Part shown: piece after piece, positions 17,569 through 26,074 of the stretch
Layout of the letters: each line of letters starts with the position of its first letter
Position numbering within the stretch: position 1 is the stretch's first letter
Source of the DNA: Bacteroidales bacterium
Lineage (GTDB): Bacteria > Bacteroidota > Bacteroidia > Bacteroidales > UBA12077
Assembly: GCA_030637515.1 (NCBI GenBank)
Contig: DAOWGM010000128.1
Span: forward strand, 1-37,716
Direction: 5' to 3'
DNA length: 37,716 bases
The notes under the pieces: model-generated
Told to the model about the DNA's origin: nothing
Seen by the model: the letters and a program-made list of their open reading frames with translations, nothing else
Databases searched by the model: none
Program-made: the position numbers and the translations under genes

Positions 17569-18819
17569 ATGTCACTTAATTACAGTACTCAAAAGTTCAT
17601 ATATGAGTGTATTGATTGTGGAAAACAATTCAATACAAATAAAACAATTTACCTTTGCCCCCATTGCAGTAAGAAAAATGACGATTCAAATCCGCCAAAA
17701 GGTGTTCTCAGAATTGTTTATAACTTTTTTGAAATAATTCAGAAAAATATTCTTTTCGTAGATTTAAAAAAGGATAATTTCCTGCAATTACTTCCTATAG
17801 AAAAAATTGAAAGTCTTCCGAAACTAAAAGTTGGAAATACTCCAATGTATCAATTTAATAAAATTGATAATAAAGAACTCACCTTTCAAATCTTTTTGAA
17901 AGATGATTCTCAAAACCCAACATTTTCTTTTAAAGACAGAGCTTCTGCTATTGTATCGGCTTATGCAAAAGAAAAAGGTTTTGAAACTATTGTAGCTGCT
18001 TCAACTGGAAATGCAGGTTCATCCTTAGCAGGATTGTGCGCAGCACAAGGTCAGAAAGCTATTATTATGGTTCCAGAATCTGCTCCTTTAGCTAAATTAA
18101 CGCAAATAATCATGTACGGAGCTACAATAGTTCCTGTTGCAGGAACCTACGACGATGCATTTGATTTAAGCATTAAAGCAACTGAAGAATTTGGATGGTA
18201 CAATAGAAATACTGCTTTTAATCCATTTACAATTGAAGGAAAAAAGACAGTTTCTTTTGAGATTTTCGACCAGTTAAATGAATCTTTACCAAATAAAGTT
18301 TTTGTTCCGGTTGGCGATGGAGTTATTATCTCTGGTGTATACAAAGGCTTTGAAGATTTATTAAACTTGAAGATGATTGATAAGATTCCAATAATTGTTG
18401 CAGTTCAATCAGAAGGAAGTGATAATCTTACCCGAAATATTAATAATGATGATTTCGAAATAATACCAAGTAATACTGTTGCAGATTCTATCTCAGTTGA
18501 TATTCCGCGAAATTTTTATATGGCGAAACAGTTTATACAAAAGTACCAAGGTGAATACTTGACTGTTTCAGATGATGAAATTATGGAAGCATCATTAATA
18601 TTATCAAGAAATACAGGTATTTTTGCAGAGCCTGCAGCAGCAACTTCTTTTGCAGGAATATTAAAATATCAACAAGAAAATAAACTTGACAACAAGTCAA
18701 AAAATGTTGTACTTTTAACTGGAAGCGGACTAAAAGATCTTAATTCAGTACAAAAATTATTGAATATTCCTGAAGCAATTCAACCCACTATTGAAAATTT
18801 GAAAAAATTAATCTCATGA
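17569..18819 (+). CDS. Threonine synthase-like PLP enzyme coupled to xdhD
   Basis: A 416-residue fold-type II PLP enzyme with an N-terminal zinc ribbon (C14, C17, C30, C33), as in many threonine synthases. The PLP lysine lies in NPTFSFKDRAS near residue 123, AASTGNAGSSLAG binds substrate carboxylate, and VLLTGSGLKD is the C-terminal phosphate-proximal motif. By sequence alone it would be called threonine synthase (O-phosphohomoserine to threonine). The context argues for a catabolic role: its last codon overlaps the xdhD start (ATGA), and no other threonine-biosynthesis gene is near. It could act on 2,3-diaminopropionate or a ureido-amino acid in place of YgeX. Family firm, specific role inferred. 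Confidence 0.82.
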   Translation: MSLNYSTQKFIYECIDCGKQFNTNKTIYLCPHCSKKNDDSNPPKGVLRIVYNFFEIIQKNILFVDLKKDNFLQLLPIEKIESLPKLKVGNTPMYQFNKIDNKELTFQIFLKDDSQNPTFSFKDRASAIVSAYAKEKGFETIVAASTGNAGSSLAGLCAAQGQKAIIMVPESAPLAKLTQIIMYGATIVPVAGTYDDAFDLSIKATEEFGWYNRNTAFNPFTIEGKKTVSFEIFDQLNESLPNKVFVPVGDGVIISGVYKGFEDLLNLKMIDKIPIIVAVQSEGSDNLTRNINNDDFEIIPSNTVADSISVDIPRNFYMAKQFIQKYQGEYLTVSDDEIMEASLILSRNTGIFAEPAAATSFAGILKYQQENKLDNKSKNVVLLTGSGLKDLNSVQKLLNIPEAIQPTIENLKKLIS

Positions 18820-21365
18820 TAAATTTTACACTTAACAGCGTAAAAGAAACATACTCAGGTAATCCTGATGAGAACTTACTAAAATACTTACGTCTCGATA
18901 AACATATCACATCTGTAAAAGATGGTTGCTCAAACCAAGCAGCCTGTGGCGCTTGTACCGTTGAAATTGATGGGAAAGCCAAATTGGCTTGTGTTATTAA
19001 AATGAAAACATTAGAAGGAGCTAAAATTTTCACTCCTGAAGGATTCCCAGAATATGTTAAAGATACTATTGCCAAAGCATTTGTAAACAAAGGAGCTGTA
19101 CAATGTGGATTTTGCACACCCGGATTTATTAGTCGTACTAAAGTACTTTTACAGGATAACCCAAATCCAACAATTGAAGAAATACAAAAAGCGATTAAAC
19201 CACACATTTGCCGATGTACAGGATATAAAAAGATTGAAGAAGCAATTTTATACGCTGGTGAGGCTATTCGTGAGAATAAGAAATTAGAAATTACTAAAAC
19301 ATCAGGAAAAATTGGAGTTCCACATCCTAAATACGATGCTTACAAAACTGCACTTGGCGAACGTGATTTTGTTGATGATATTCAAATAGAAGGAATGCTT
19401 TATGCAGCACTTAAATTTAGTGATCATCCAAAAGCAAAAATTTTAAAAATTGATTCTACCGAAGCTGAGAAACTATCAGGTGTTCACAAAGTATTTACTG
19501 CAAAAGATATTCCTGGTGAGAAAAAAGTCGGTTTAATTCTTCAGGATTGGAGCCTAATGATTGATGAAGGTAAAACTACTCATTTTATTGGTGATGTAAT
19601 TGCCGGAGTTGTTGCTAATTCTGATGAGATTGCTCGCGAAGCAGTGAGCTTAATTAAAATTGATTATGAAGTATTTGAGCCTGTTACTGATGTTTTCAAA
19701 GCTATTGATGGTGAACGAGTTCATCCTGAAAGACCCAATAACTTTGATACTTGTCAATTTACCATTGGCGATACCGATAAAACATTAAAAGAATCAAAAT
19801 ATACATCAAAAGGGACATACGAAACACAACGAGTTGAGCATGCTTTTCTTGAAAAAGAAGCCGCTATTGCCTATCCTAATTGTAGTGGAGGGATAGAATT
19901 GCTTAGTCAAAGTCAGGGTGTTTACGAAGATCGCAGACAAGTGGCTATGATTTTAGGTTTACCTGAAGAAAATGTTCGCGTAACACTTATTCCAAATGGT
20001 GGCGGATTTGGTGGTAAAGAAGATTTAAGTGTACAAGGACATACTTCACTTTTTGCTTATCTTCTTCAAAAACCTGTAAAACTAACTCTTACAAGAGAAG
20101 AATCAATTCGTTTACATCCAAAACGTCATCCTGTTTTTATGGATATTGAAATTGGAGCTGATGAAAATGGAAAACTTACTGCACTTAAATTAAGAGCAGT
20201 TGGCGATACAGGAGCATATGCTTCTGTAGGAATGAAAGTTCTGGAAAGAGTTGCTGGTCATGCTTCTGCTGGATATTTTATTCCAGAAATTGATATCGAA
20301 GCAAAAACAGTTTATACCAATAATATTCCTTGCGGTGCCATGCGTGGATTTGGGGCAAATCAGGTATCTTTTGCTGTTGAAAGTTGTATTGATGATATTT
20401 GCGCACAAGCAGACTTTGGCAGATGGCAATTCAGATACGATAATGCTTTAGTTGATGGATTAAAAACATCAACTGGGCAAACAGTTCAAGGAGTTGGTAT
20501 TCGCGCGTGTTTGGATGCCGTTAAAGAAGATTTTAATAATGCTAAATATGCAGGATTAGCCTGTGCGATAAAAAATTCCGGAGTTGGTAACGGAATGGTT
20601 GATGAATCAAAAGTAATTATTGATATCATTTCCGAAAATCGGATTCTTTTACAACATGGTTGGACAGAAATGGGACAAGGTGTTCATAATATGGCTTTGC
20701 AAACACTTTGTGAAGAAACTTCTGTATCTCCCGAAATTATTGAAGTAATTGTTGATACTGAAGCACAGATAAAAACCGGAATGACCACATCATCACGCGC
20801 TACAGCTTTAGTAGGATTAGCTGTAATCAATGCAGCTAAATCATTAAAAGAGAATTTAAAAACAAAATCATTAAAAGAATTAGCAGGAAAAACATATAAA
20901 GGACAATACACATGCGACTGGACAACCAAACCTGGAAGTGATGTAAAAGAACAAATTACACATTACTCCTACGGATATGCAGCTCAGGTTTGTATTTTGG
21001 ATGATGAAGGGAAAATATCTAAAATGATTGCAGCGCACGATGGAGGTAAAATCATGAATCCAATGTTATTCGAAGGTCAGGTTGAAGGTGGTGTTCATAT
21101 GGGATTAGGTTATGCATTAACTGAATCTCTTCCAATGAAAGATGGTTTTTTAGTTAGTGATAAAATGAGAGATTTGAAAATTCTTAGAGCGCACGAAACA
21201 CCTGAGATCGATGTACGAATGATTGAAGTTAAAGATCCTATTGGACCTTATGGAGCAAAAGGAATTGGAGAAATTGGAATGGTTCCTACTGCTGCTGCAG
21301 TTGCTTGTGCTTTGGTTAAATATGATGGTAAAAAGCGATTTAAATTACCTTTATTGAGAGATTAA
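18816..21365 (+). CDS. xdhD: XdhD-like (selenium-dependent type) molybdenum hydroxylase, 2Fe-2S plus Mo domains
   Basis: An 849-residue fusion of a 2Fe-2S domain and a Mo-cofactor domain without FAD. Cluster ligands are C38, C44, C47 and C59, then C97, C100, C132 and C134. The Mo part has GGGFGGKEDLSVQG, RLHPKRHPVFMD, CGAMRGFGANQ, the TEMGQGVHN loop and the catalytic base E819 in KGIGEIGM. The order and gene company (ssnA, ygfK, mocA-like) match XdhD, a family associated with a labile selenium ligand on Mo. There is no in-frame UGA, so no selenocysteine is encoded. The FAD partner YgfM of E. coli is missing nearby; electrons may go to YgfK or to the FAD domain of XdhA. The start overlaps the preceding stop. 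Confidence 0.9.
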   Translation: MINFTLNSVKETYSGNPDENLLKYLRLDKHITSVKDGCSNQAACGACTVEIDGKAKLACVIKMKTLEGAKIFTPEGFPEYVKDTIAKAFVNKGAVQCGFCTPGFISRTKVLLQDNPNPTIEEIQKAIKPHICRCTGYKKIEEAILYAGEAIRENKKLEITKTSGKIGVPHPKYDAYKTALGERDFVDDIQIEGMLYAALKFSDHPKAKILKIDSTEAEKLSGVHKVFTAKDIPGEKKVGLILQDWSLMIDEGKTTHFIGDVIAGVVANSDEIAREAVSLIKIDYEVFEPVTDVFKAIDGERVHPERPNNFDTCQFTIGDTDKTLKESKYTSKGTYETQRVEHAFLEKEAAIAYPNCSGGIELLSQSQGVYEDRRQVAMILGLPEENVRVTLIPNGGGFGGKEDLSVQGHTSLFAYLLQKPVKLTLTREESIRLHPKRHPVFMDIEIGADENGKLTALKLRAVGDTGAYASVGMKVLERVAGHASAGYFIPEIDIEAKTVYTNNIPCGAMRGFGANQVSFAVESCIDDICAQADFGRWQFRYDNALVDGLKTSTGQTVQGVGIRACLDAVKEDFNNAKYAGLACAIKNSGVGNGMVDESKVIIDIISENRILLQHGWTEMGQGVHNMALQTLCEETSVSPEIIEVIVDTEAQIKTGMTTSSRATALVGLAVINAAKSLKENLKTKSLKELAGKTYKGQYTCDWTTKPGSDVKEQITHYSYGYAAQVCILDDEGKISKMIAAHDGGKIMNPMLFEGQVEGGVHMGLGYALTESLPMKDGFLVSDKMRDLKILRAHETPEIDVRMIEVKDPIGPYGAKGIGEIGMVPTAAAVACALVKYDGKKRFKLPLLRD

Positions 21366-21366
21366 G

Positions 21367-21433
21367 AGATTCTTCACTTCGTTCAGAATGACAAACTGTT
21401 TCTTATTGTCATTCTGAGTGTAACGAAGAATCT
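21367..21433. repeat. Dispersed palindromic repeat, copy A (two half-units)
   Basis: The unit AGATTCTTC..AGAATGACA at 21367-21393 faces its inverted partner TGTCATTCTGA..AAGAATCT at 21407-21433. Outer 8 and inner 11 bases pair with an unpaired middle. It lies between xdhD and ssnA and can form a transcript hairpin. Confidence 0.85.
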
Positions 21434-21455
21434 AATTATCTAATAATTACAAAAT

Positions 21456-22721
21456 ATGATTCTACTTAAAAACGCAACATATATTAATTGGAAAAGCCTT
21501 GAATTCAAGAATACGAATATTCTTATTGAAGAAGGTATTTCCGGTAAAATAAAGTTCATTGATAAGATTGATTCTATTGATGCTGAACAAATAATTGATT
21601 GCAAAGGAAAAATAGTTACTAAATCTTTTGCTGTTGGACATCATCATGTGTATTCTGCATTAGCACGTGGAATGGGCGCTCCCAAAAAGAATCCTGAGAA
21701 CTTTCATGAGATTCTTCAATACATTTGGTGGACATTAGATAAGGCTCTTGATAAGAACATGATTGAAGCAAGTGCTTTAACAACAGCTATGGCTTGTGCT
21801 AAAGCAGGTTCAACTTTTGTTATTGATCATCATGCATCACCAAACTTGATTTTAGGTTCACAAGAAATTATTGCAAAAGCTTTTGATAGAGTTGGTGTTA
21901 GTCATTTATTATGCTATGAAATTACGGACAGAGACGGATTAGATAAAGCTGAAGAAGGATTACAAGAAACTGAAAATTATTTAAAATCAAATCAAGGATT
22001 AGTTGGCTTACATGCATCATTCACTGTTAATGATGAAATCATGAGAAGAGCGGCAGATCTTATGAATAAATACAATTCAGGATTCCACATACATGTTGCG
22101 GAAGATCTTTACGACCAAAGACATTGCCACGATAATTACAACAAACGTGTAGTTGAACGTTTAAACGATTTTGGTGTTTTAAATTCATCAAAAACCATTC
22201 TTGGACATTGCTTACATATTGATGAAAATGAACGTAAAATCATTAAAAACTCGGAAGCTTTTGTAGTTCAGAATATGGAAAGTAACCTAAACAATAAAGT
22301 GGGTTACTTTAATGCAAAAGATTTAGGCGAAAATATCATGCTTGGAACCGATGGAATGCACAGTGATATGTTACAAAGTGTTAAAGCCGCATTTTTTGTA
22401 GGTCAAGGATTTGATACTATAGATTATCCATCGTCATATGAGCGATTCAGAAAAGTGCATGATTATATTTCAATGAATCAATTCGATGGTGATGGCGAAA
22501 ATAACCTTGTGATTCTGGATTACGACTCTCCTACTAAAATAAATCAAGATAACTTCTTAGGACATTTTATATTCGGTATCAATTCGAATCATGTAAATGA
22601 TGTAATTTCAAATGGGAAACTAATCGTTAAAGATCGAAAAATTCAGAACGTAAACGAATCCGAAATTTTAGAATTCTCAAAAGAACAGTCTTTACGACTT
22701 TGGAAAAAAATGCAACAATAG
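21456..22721 (+). CDS. ssnA: Aminohydrolase SsnA
   Basis: A 421-residue amidohydrolase-superfamily protein, slightly shorter than E. coli SsnA. The metal-site motifs are AVGHHHVYSALARGMG, HIHVAEDLYDQRHC, ILGHCLHIDENE and MLGTDGMHSDML, as in guanine-deaminase and chlorohydrolase-type enzymes. Spacing of the late motifs and the segment LARGMG..FHEILQYIWW fit SsnA. In E. coli it lies beside ygfK and xdhD and is thought to hydrolyse a purine-derived amidine or imine ring. It follows xdhD by 90 bases that hold a palindromic repeat, so it may be read from the same transcript with attenuation. Exact substrate not known. Confidence 0.9.
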   Translation: MILLKNATYINWKSLEFKNTNILIEEGISGKIKFIDKIDSIDAEQIIDCKGKIVTKSFAVGHHHVYSALARGMGAPKKNPENFHEILQYIWWTLDKALDKNMIEASALTTAMACAKAGSTFVIDHHASPNLILGSQEIIAKAFDRVGVSHLLCYEITDRDGLDKAEEGLQETENYLKSNQGLVGLHASFTVNDEIMRRAADLMNKYNSGFHIHVAEDLYDQRHCHDNYNKRVVERLNDFGVLNSSKTILGHCLHIDENERKIIKNSEAFVVQNMESNLNNKVGYFNAKDLGENIMLGTDGMHSDMLQSVKAAFFVGQGFDTIDYPSSYERFRKVHDYISMNQFDGDGENNLVILDYDSPTKINQDNFLGHFIFGINSNHVNDVISNGKLIVKDRKIQNVNESEILEFSKEQSLRLWKKMQQ

Positions 22722-22723
22722 TT

Positions 22724-22800
22724 ACAAGTTGAATGTTAAAGGTTAAAAGTTGCATTTTACTATATTAAACCTTTAACTTTGAACTTTAAACCTTAAACTT
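22724..22800 (+). terminator. AT-rich inverted repeat after ssnA
   Basis: TTAAAGGTT (22736-22744) and AACCTTTAA (22768-22776) are perfect nine-base arms within a longer degenerate inverted repeat built on AAGTT/AACTT words. It probably acts as a weak terminator or is a local repeat. Confidence 0.4.
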
Positions 22801-22805
22801 TTTTC

Positions 22806-23438
22806 ATGGAAATAAATATACTTCAATGGATTGGATATGCAGCTTCTGTAATTATTGCACTATCCATGACCATGAATTCCATTGTAAAGTTCAGATGGAT
22901 TAACTTAGCAGGAGCAATTACTTTCTCAACATACGGTTTTTTGATTGGCGCTTTACCTGTTGGATTCCTAAACGGATTTATTGTTTGTGTTGACATTTAC
23001 TATCTCTTTAAAATATATTCTAAAAAAGAAACATTCGAAACACTTGAAATCAGAGCTGATAATAAATACCTTTTACGATTCCTTGATTTTCATAACAAAG
23101 AAATACAAAAGTTTTTTCCCGGTTTTACCTATAAACCTGAAATGAATACCATCAGTTTTTTTATCCTGAGAAATACTGCTGTTGCAGGATTATTTTTAGC
23201 TCACAGAGAAGATAATAATGTTTTAAAAGTTGGTCTGGACTATGTTGTACCTGAATATCGAGATTTTAAAAATGGAAGGTTTATTTATCTTCGTTTAAGA
23301 AGAAGATTTATTGATGATGGCTTTGATAAGGTTGTGACATCGGGCGACTCTGCTAAATACGTCAAATATCTTAAGAAAATAGGCTTTACAGAAGATAAAG
23401 ACGGAACATATTTAAAAATATTGGATAAAACCATTTAG
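22806..23438 (+). CDS. YgjV-like membrane protein fused to a GNAT-like domain
   Basis: A 210-residue protein. The first 75 residues hold three hydrophobic segments (LQWIGYAASVIIALSMTM, INLAGAITFSTYGFLIGAL, GFLNGFIVCVDIYYLFKIY), resembling the YgjV inner-membrane family. From about residue 80 the sequence is soluble and reads like a small acetyltransferase fold, with VGLDYVVPEYRDFKNGRFIY as the acyl-CoA-binding strand-loop and a C-terminal YLKKIGFTED motif. Substrate unknown. The gene separates ssnA from hyuA together with two lipoproteins and has no evident link to purine breakdown. Confidence 0.65.
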   Translation: MEINILQWIGYAASVIIALSMTMNSIVKFRWINLAGAITFSTYGFLIGALPVGFLNGFIVCVDIYYLFKIYSKKETFETLEIRADNKYLLRFLDFHNKEIQKFFPGFTYKPEMNTISFFILRNTAVAGLFLAHREDNNVLKVGLDYVVPEYRDFKNGRFIYLRLRRRFIDDGFDKVVTSGDSAKYVKYLKKIGFTEDKDGTYLKILDKTI

Positions 23439-23509
23439 TTTTTCTTCTATAGTTCCATTGATAAAATCATCCTTTATAATGATATAAATTCCCATCCTGT
23501 TGATTTCAT

Positions 23510-23540
23510 TTTAGATGTCAACTATTGCGTCTTATTTTTG
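23510..23540 (+). promoter_or_regulatory. Promoter of the DUF1566 lipoprotein gene
   Basis: TTTA at 23510-23513, a 19-base spacer and TATTTTTG at 23533-23540 fit the Bacteroidetes consensus except for the last -33 base. The ATG follows 21 bases later. Confidence 0.5.
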
Positions 23541-23561
23541 TTTTAAACTAATAAATCAAAC

Positions 23562-24803
23562 ATGATGAAAACAAAAGCAAATTTAAAGATCAGTTCACTT
23601 ATACTCAGTATAATTTTATTATCATTCATAAGTTTAATAGGATGTAATAAAGATTCTGATGTAAGTCCAACGGAAGATAATCTTCCTGACATTTCAGAAT
23701 ATCCAATTGTAAGTACAAATCAAACAACATTTTATGATGATGCATCTATTATCTCAGAACCAAATTCTGGCGATGCATTTTATGGTCAAGATGGAACGTA
23801 TATTGGGAACCAACCATCTTATACTGATAATGGTGACGGAACCATTACAGATAATGTTACCGGATTAATGTGGGAACAAGATATGGGAGATAAAATTACG
23901 TACGATGATGCATTTAATAAAGCTGAATCTTCAATATTAGCTGATCATAACGATTGGAGAGTGCCAACAATTAAAGAAATCTATTCTCTTATATTGTTTA
24001 CTGGACAGGTTGCGGGAGAAGAAGCTATTAGCTATTTTATTAACACAGATTATTTTATTCAACCTTTAGGAAATACTTCCATTGGCGAACGTGAAATCGA
24101 TGCACAAACGTGGTCAAGTACACAATATGTTGGATTAACAATGGTTGGAGATGTTACTGTATTTGGTGTAAACTTTGTTGATGGAAGAATTAAAGGATAT
24201 CCAAAATATGATCCTGCAACTGGAGATGATAAGACAATGTATTTTAGAATGGTTAGAGGAAATACATCATATGGTGTGAACGATTTTACAGATAACGATG
24301 ATGAAACGGTTACTGATAACGCAACAGGATTAATGTGGCAACAAAACGACGATGGAAATACCAGGGATTGGGAAAATGCTTTATCATATGCAGAAAATTT
24401 AACTCTTGCCGGATATAGTGATTGGAGATTACCAAGTGCAAAAGAATTACAAAGTATTGTCGATTATACTCGCTGTCCGGATGTTACAAACTCACCAGCA
24501 ATAGATCCTACCTTTAATACTACGACTTTTAATGATCCGGAAGGAAATCCAGGTCAGTATGGTTATTATTGGACAGGAACAAGTCATCTCGATGGAGCCA
24601 ATCCATATTCATCAGCAGTTTATATTGCCTTTGGTGAAGCTCAGGGAGAAATGAATGGAAATTTAATGGACGTACATGGTGCAGGAGCTCAACGAAGTGA
24701 TCCTAAATCAGGTAATTCTGATGATTATCCTGAGTATTGGGGTCCACAAGGCGATGTAAGATATGTTTATAATTATGTTAGATGTGTACGAGATATAGAT
24801 TAA
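23562..24803 (+). CDS. Lipoprotein with two DUF1566 (Lcl C-terminal-like) domains
   Basis: A 413-residue exported protein. The signal peptide ends at the lipobox SLIGC near residue 28. Two tandem copies of the DUF1566/Lcl fold follow: the first begins DNGDGTITDNVTGLMWEQD, the second DNDDETVTDNATGLMWQQN. Each is followed by the ..DWRVPTIKEIYSLI or ..DWRLPSAKELQSIV segment. In other bacteria such domains occur in surface and adhesin-like proteins such as Legionella Lcl. It has its own promoter and a strong terminator, so it is an independent unit. Function beyond surface exposure cannot be stated. Confidence 0.8.
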   Translation: MMKTKANLKISSLILSIILLSFISLIGCNKDSDVSPTEDNLPDISEYPIVSTNQTTFYDDASIISEPNSGDAFYGQDGTYIGNQPSYTDNGDGTITDNVTGLMWEQDMGDKITYDDAFNKAESSILADHNDWRVPTIKEIYSLILFTGQVAGEEAISYFINTDYFIQPLGNTSIGEREIDAQTWSSTQYVGLTMVGDVTVFGVNFVDGRIKGYPKYDPATGDDKTMYFRMVRGNTSYGVNDFTDNDDETVTDNATGLMWQQNDDGNTRDWENALSYAENLTLAGYSDWRLPSAKELQSIVDYTRCPDVTNSPAIDPTFNTTTFNDPEGNPGQYGYYWTGTSHLDGANPYSSAVYIAFGEAQGEMNGNLMDVHGAGAQRSDPKSGNSDDYPEYWGPQGDVRYVYNYVRCVRDID

Positions 24804-24812
24804 CTCCATAGA

Positions 24813-24881
24813 TGTCATACTGAGTATTAGCGAAGTATCTCTTAAACCAAATAGAGATTCTTCACTTCGTTCAGAATGACA
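24813..24881. repeat. Dispersed palindromic repeat, copy B (two half-units)
   Basis: A variant unit TGTCATACTGA..GAAGTATCT at 24813-24840 faces AGATTCTTC..AGAATGACA at 24855-24881. It begins nine bases after the DUF1566 gene stop. Confidence 0.8.
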
Positions 24882-24905
24882 TGAACTTTTAATAATTAAT
24901 CATTT

Positions 24906-24944
24906 AAAGAGCAAGATACAGAAAGTATTTTGCTCTTTTTTTTT
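24906..24944 (+). terminator. Rho-independent terminator downstream of the DUF1566 gene
   Basis: AAAGAGCAA (24906-24914) pairs with TTGCTCTTT (24930-24938). An inner ATAC/GTAT extends the stem around AGAAA, and a run of nine T follows. It also insulates the next lipoprotein gene. Confidence 0.88.
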
Positions 24945-24977
24945 GTTTTAATACTATATTCGGTATAAAATAGTTTG

Positions 24978-24985
24978 TACATTTG
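24978..24985 (+). promoter_or_regulatory. Putative -7 element of the second lipoprotein gene
   Basis: TACATTTG fits TAnnTTTG exactly and lies 22 bases before ATG 25008. No TTTG is present at -33. Confidence 0.4.
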
Positions 24986-25007
24986 AATAAGATAAAGAAA
25001 TGTGAAT

Positions 25008-26066
25008 ATGAAGAACATCTTAAACTTTTTAATTATTATATTATTGCTATTGGTGGCATGCAAAAAAGACAACACCGAACCAACTATAAATGAAGAAGAA
25101 TCAAGTAGAATATATAGAATAGAAGCATTAAGGGCGACAAGTGATGGTGGATTATTGGCAGCAGGAAAAAAACAAGAAAAAGTTGCTTTTCTAAAATTTG
25201 ATGAAAATTGCAACCTTGAATGGGAAAAAGATCATATTTCAAGGAATACTGACCCTTGGTTTGGTTCATTACCCGTTAATGTAAAAGACATGTTTGAGTT
25301 AGACAATGGTGATTTTCTTGCTTTCTACTTCGTAGAAGGTTCAATGGGACTTGGCACATATTATTTAATGAGATTGGATAAAGATGGAAATCAAATATGG
25401 AAGAAAGGAATTTACACTGGACCAGATATATATGATGAAGAAACTGTAAATTCTATAATAGAAGGTAAGTTTTATACTTTGGACCCTAATGATTTGATTG
25501 TATATGATTTGAATTCATTTGAACGTGAAAATATCCATTTATCTGAACTGGATACGCTTACAACAGAAGAAATAATATATGATGATAAAACAAATCATTT
25601 CTTTACACTTTCAAGTGATCACATGACTCTAGGTTGGTTTAAAAAATGTGAATATTCTATTTCGGGGGAGTTAATAAATAAAAAGATTCTTAATTTAAGT
25701 GATTTATCTCAGTTTATTTTACTTGCTAATAATGGAATGATATTTCTTGGCTACCCGAATGAGGAAGAAATTTCAATAATCAGAATAACTGAAACTTGCG
25801 ATACTTTATGGACTGTGGAATTACCTCCTTTAGGTTATTTTACAAGCAATGCATTTCAATCTGTTTCGCAAACAGAATTTATAATAAAAGGGCAAGATAA
25901 AGTTCTATATATGAATATTGACGGTGATGAGCTGGGTTTAAAAGAAATTACTGAAGATGACAATCTTTTCTTTCAAAACAATGACTTTGTATTTCAGACA
26001 TTTTTAGATGATGATTATAATTACTGGGTAACAAAAACACCATTTAATGAATTTTTCTCAAAGTAA
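25008..26066 (+). CDS. Hypothetical lipoprotein, possible beta-propeller
   Basis: A 352-residue exported protein with lipobox LLVAC at about residue 16. ATG 25008 gives a cleaner signal peptide than GTG 25002. The mature part has repeated strand-like segments of the kind TSDGGLLAAGKK, VAFLKFDENCNLEWEK, YLMRLDKDGNQIWKKG and ISIIRITETCDTLWTV. These resemble the repeating blades of Bacteroidetes surface beta-propeller proteins that report values ('ATSDGG..W'). I do not recognise a catalytic site. It ends eight bases before hyuA, so hyuA may be read from its promoter even though the two look unrelated. Confidence 0.7.
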   Translation: MKNILNFLIIILLLLVACKKDNTEPTINEEESSRIYRIEALRATSDGGLLAAGKKQEKVAFLKFDENCNLEWEKDHISRNTDPWFGSLPVNVKDMFELDNGDFLAFYFVEGSMGLGTYYLMRLDKDGNQIWKKGIYTGPDIYDEETVNSIIEGKFYTLDPNDLIVYDLNSFERENIHLSELDTLTTEEIIYDDKTNHFFTLSSDHMTLGWFKKCEYSISGELINKKILNLSDLSQFILLANNGMIFLGYPNEEEISIIRITETCDTLWTVELPPLGYFTSNAFQSVSQTEFIIKGQDKVLYMNIDGDELGLKEITEDDNLFFQNNDFVFQTFLDDDYNYWVTKTPFNEFFSK

Positions 26067-26074
26067 ATTTTCAT

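Noticed and set aside
17569-18819. Ordinary housekeeping threonine synthase
   Set aside because: Not excluded by sequence, but the four-base overlap with xdhD and absence of other threonine genes make it the weaker reading.
18788-19207. 139-codon open frame antisense to the xdhD 2Fe-2S region
   Set aside because: The xdhD reading shows all cluster cysteines; the antisense frame has no recognisable feature.
18816-21365. Selenocysteine in the XdhD-like enzyme
   Set aside because: The frame has no internal UGA; selenium in this family is thought to be a labile ligand, not selenocysteine.
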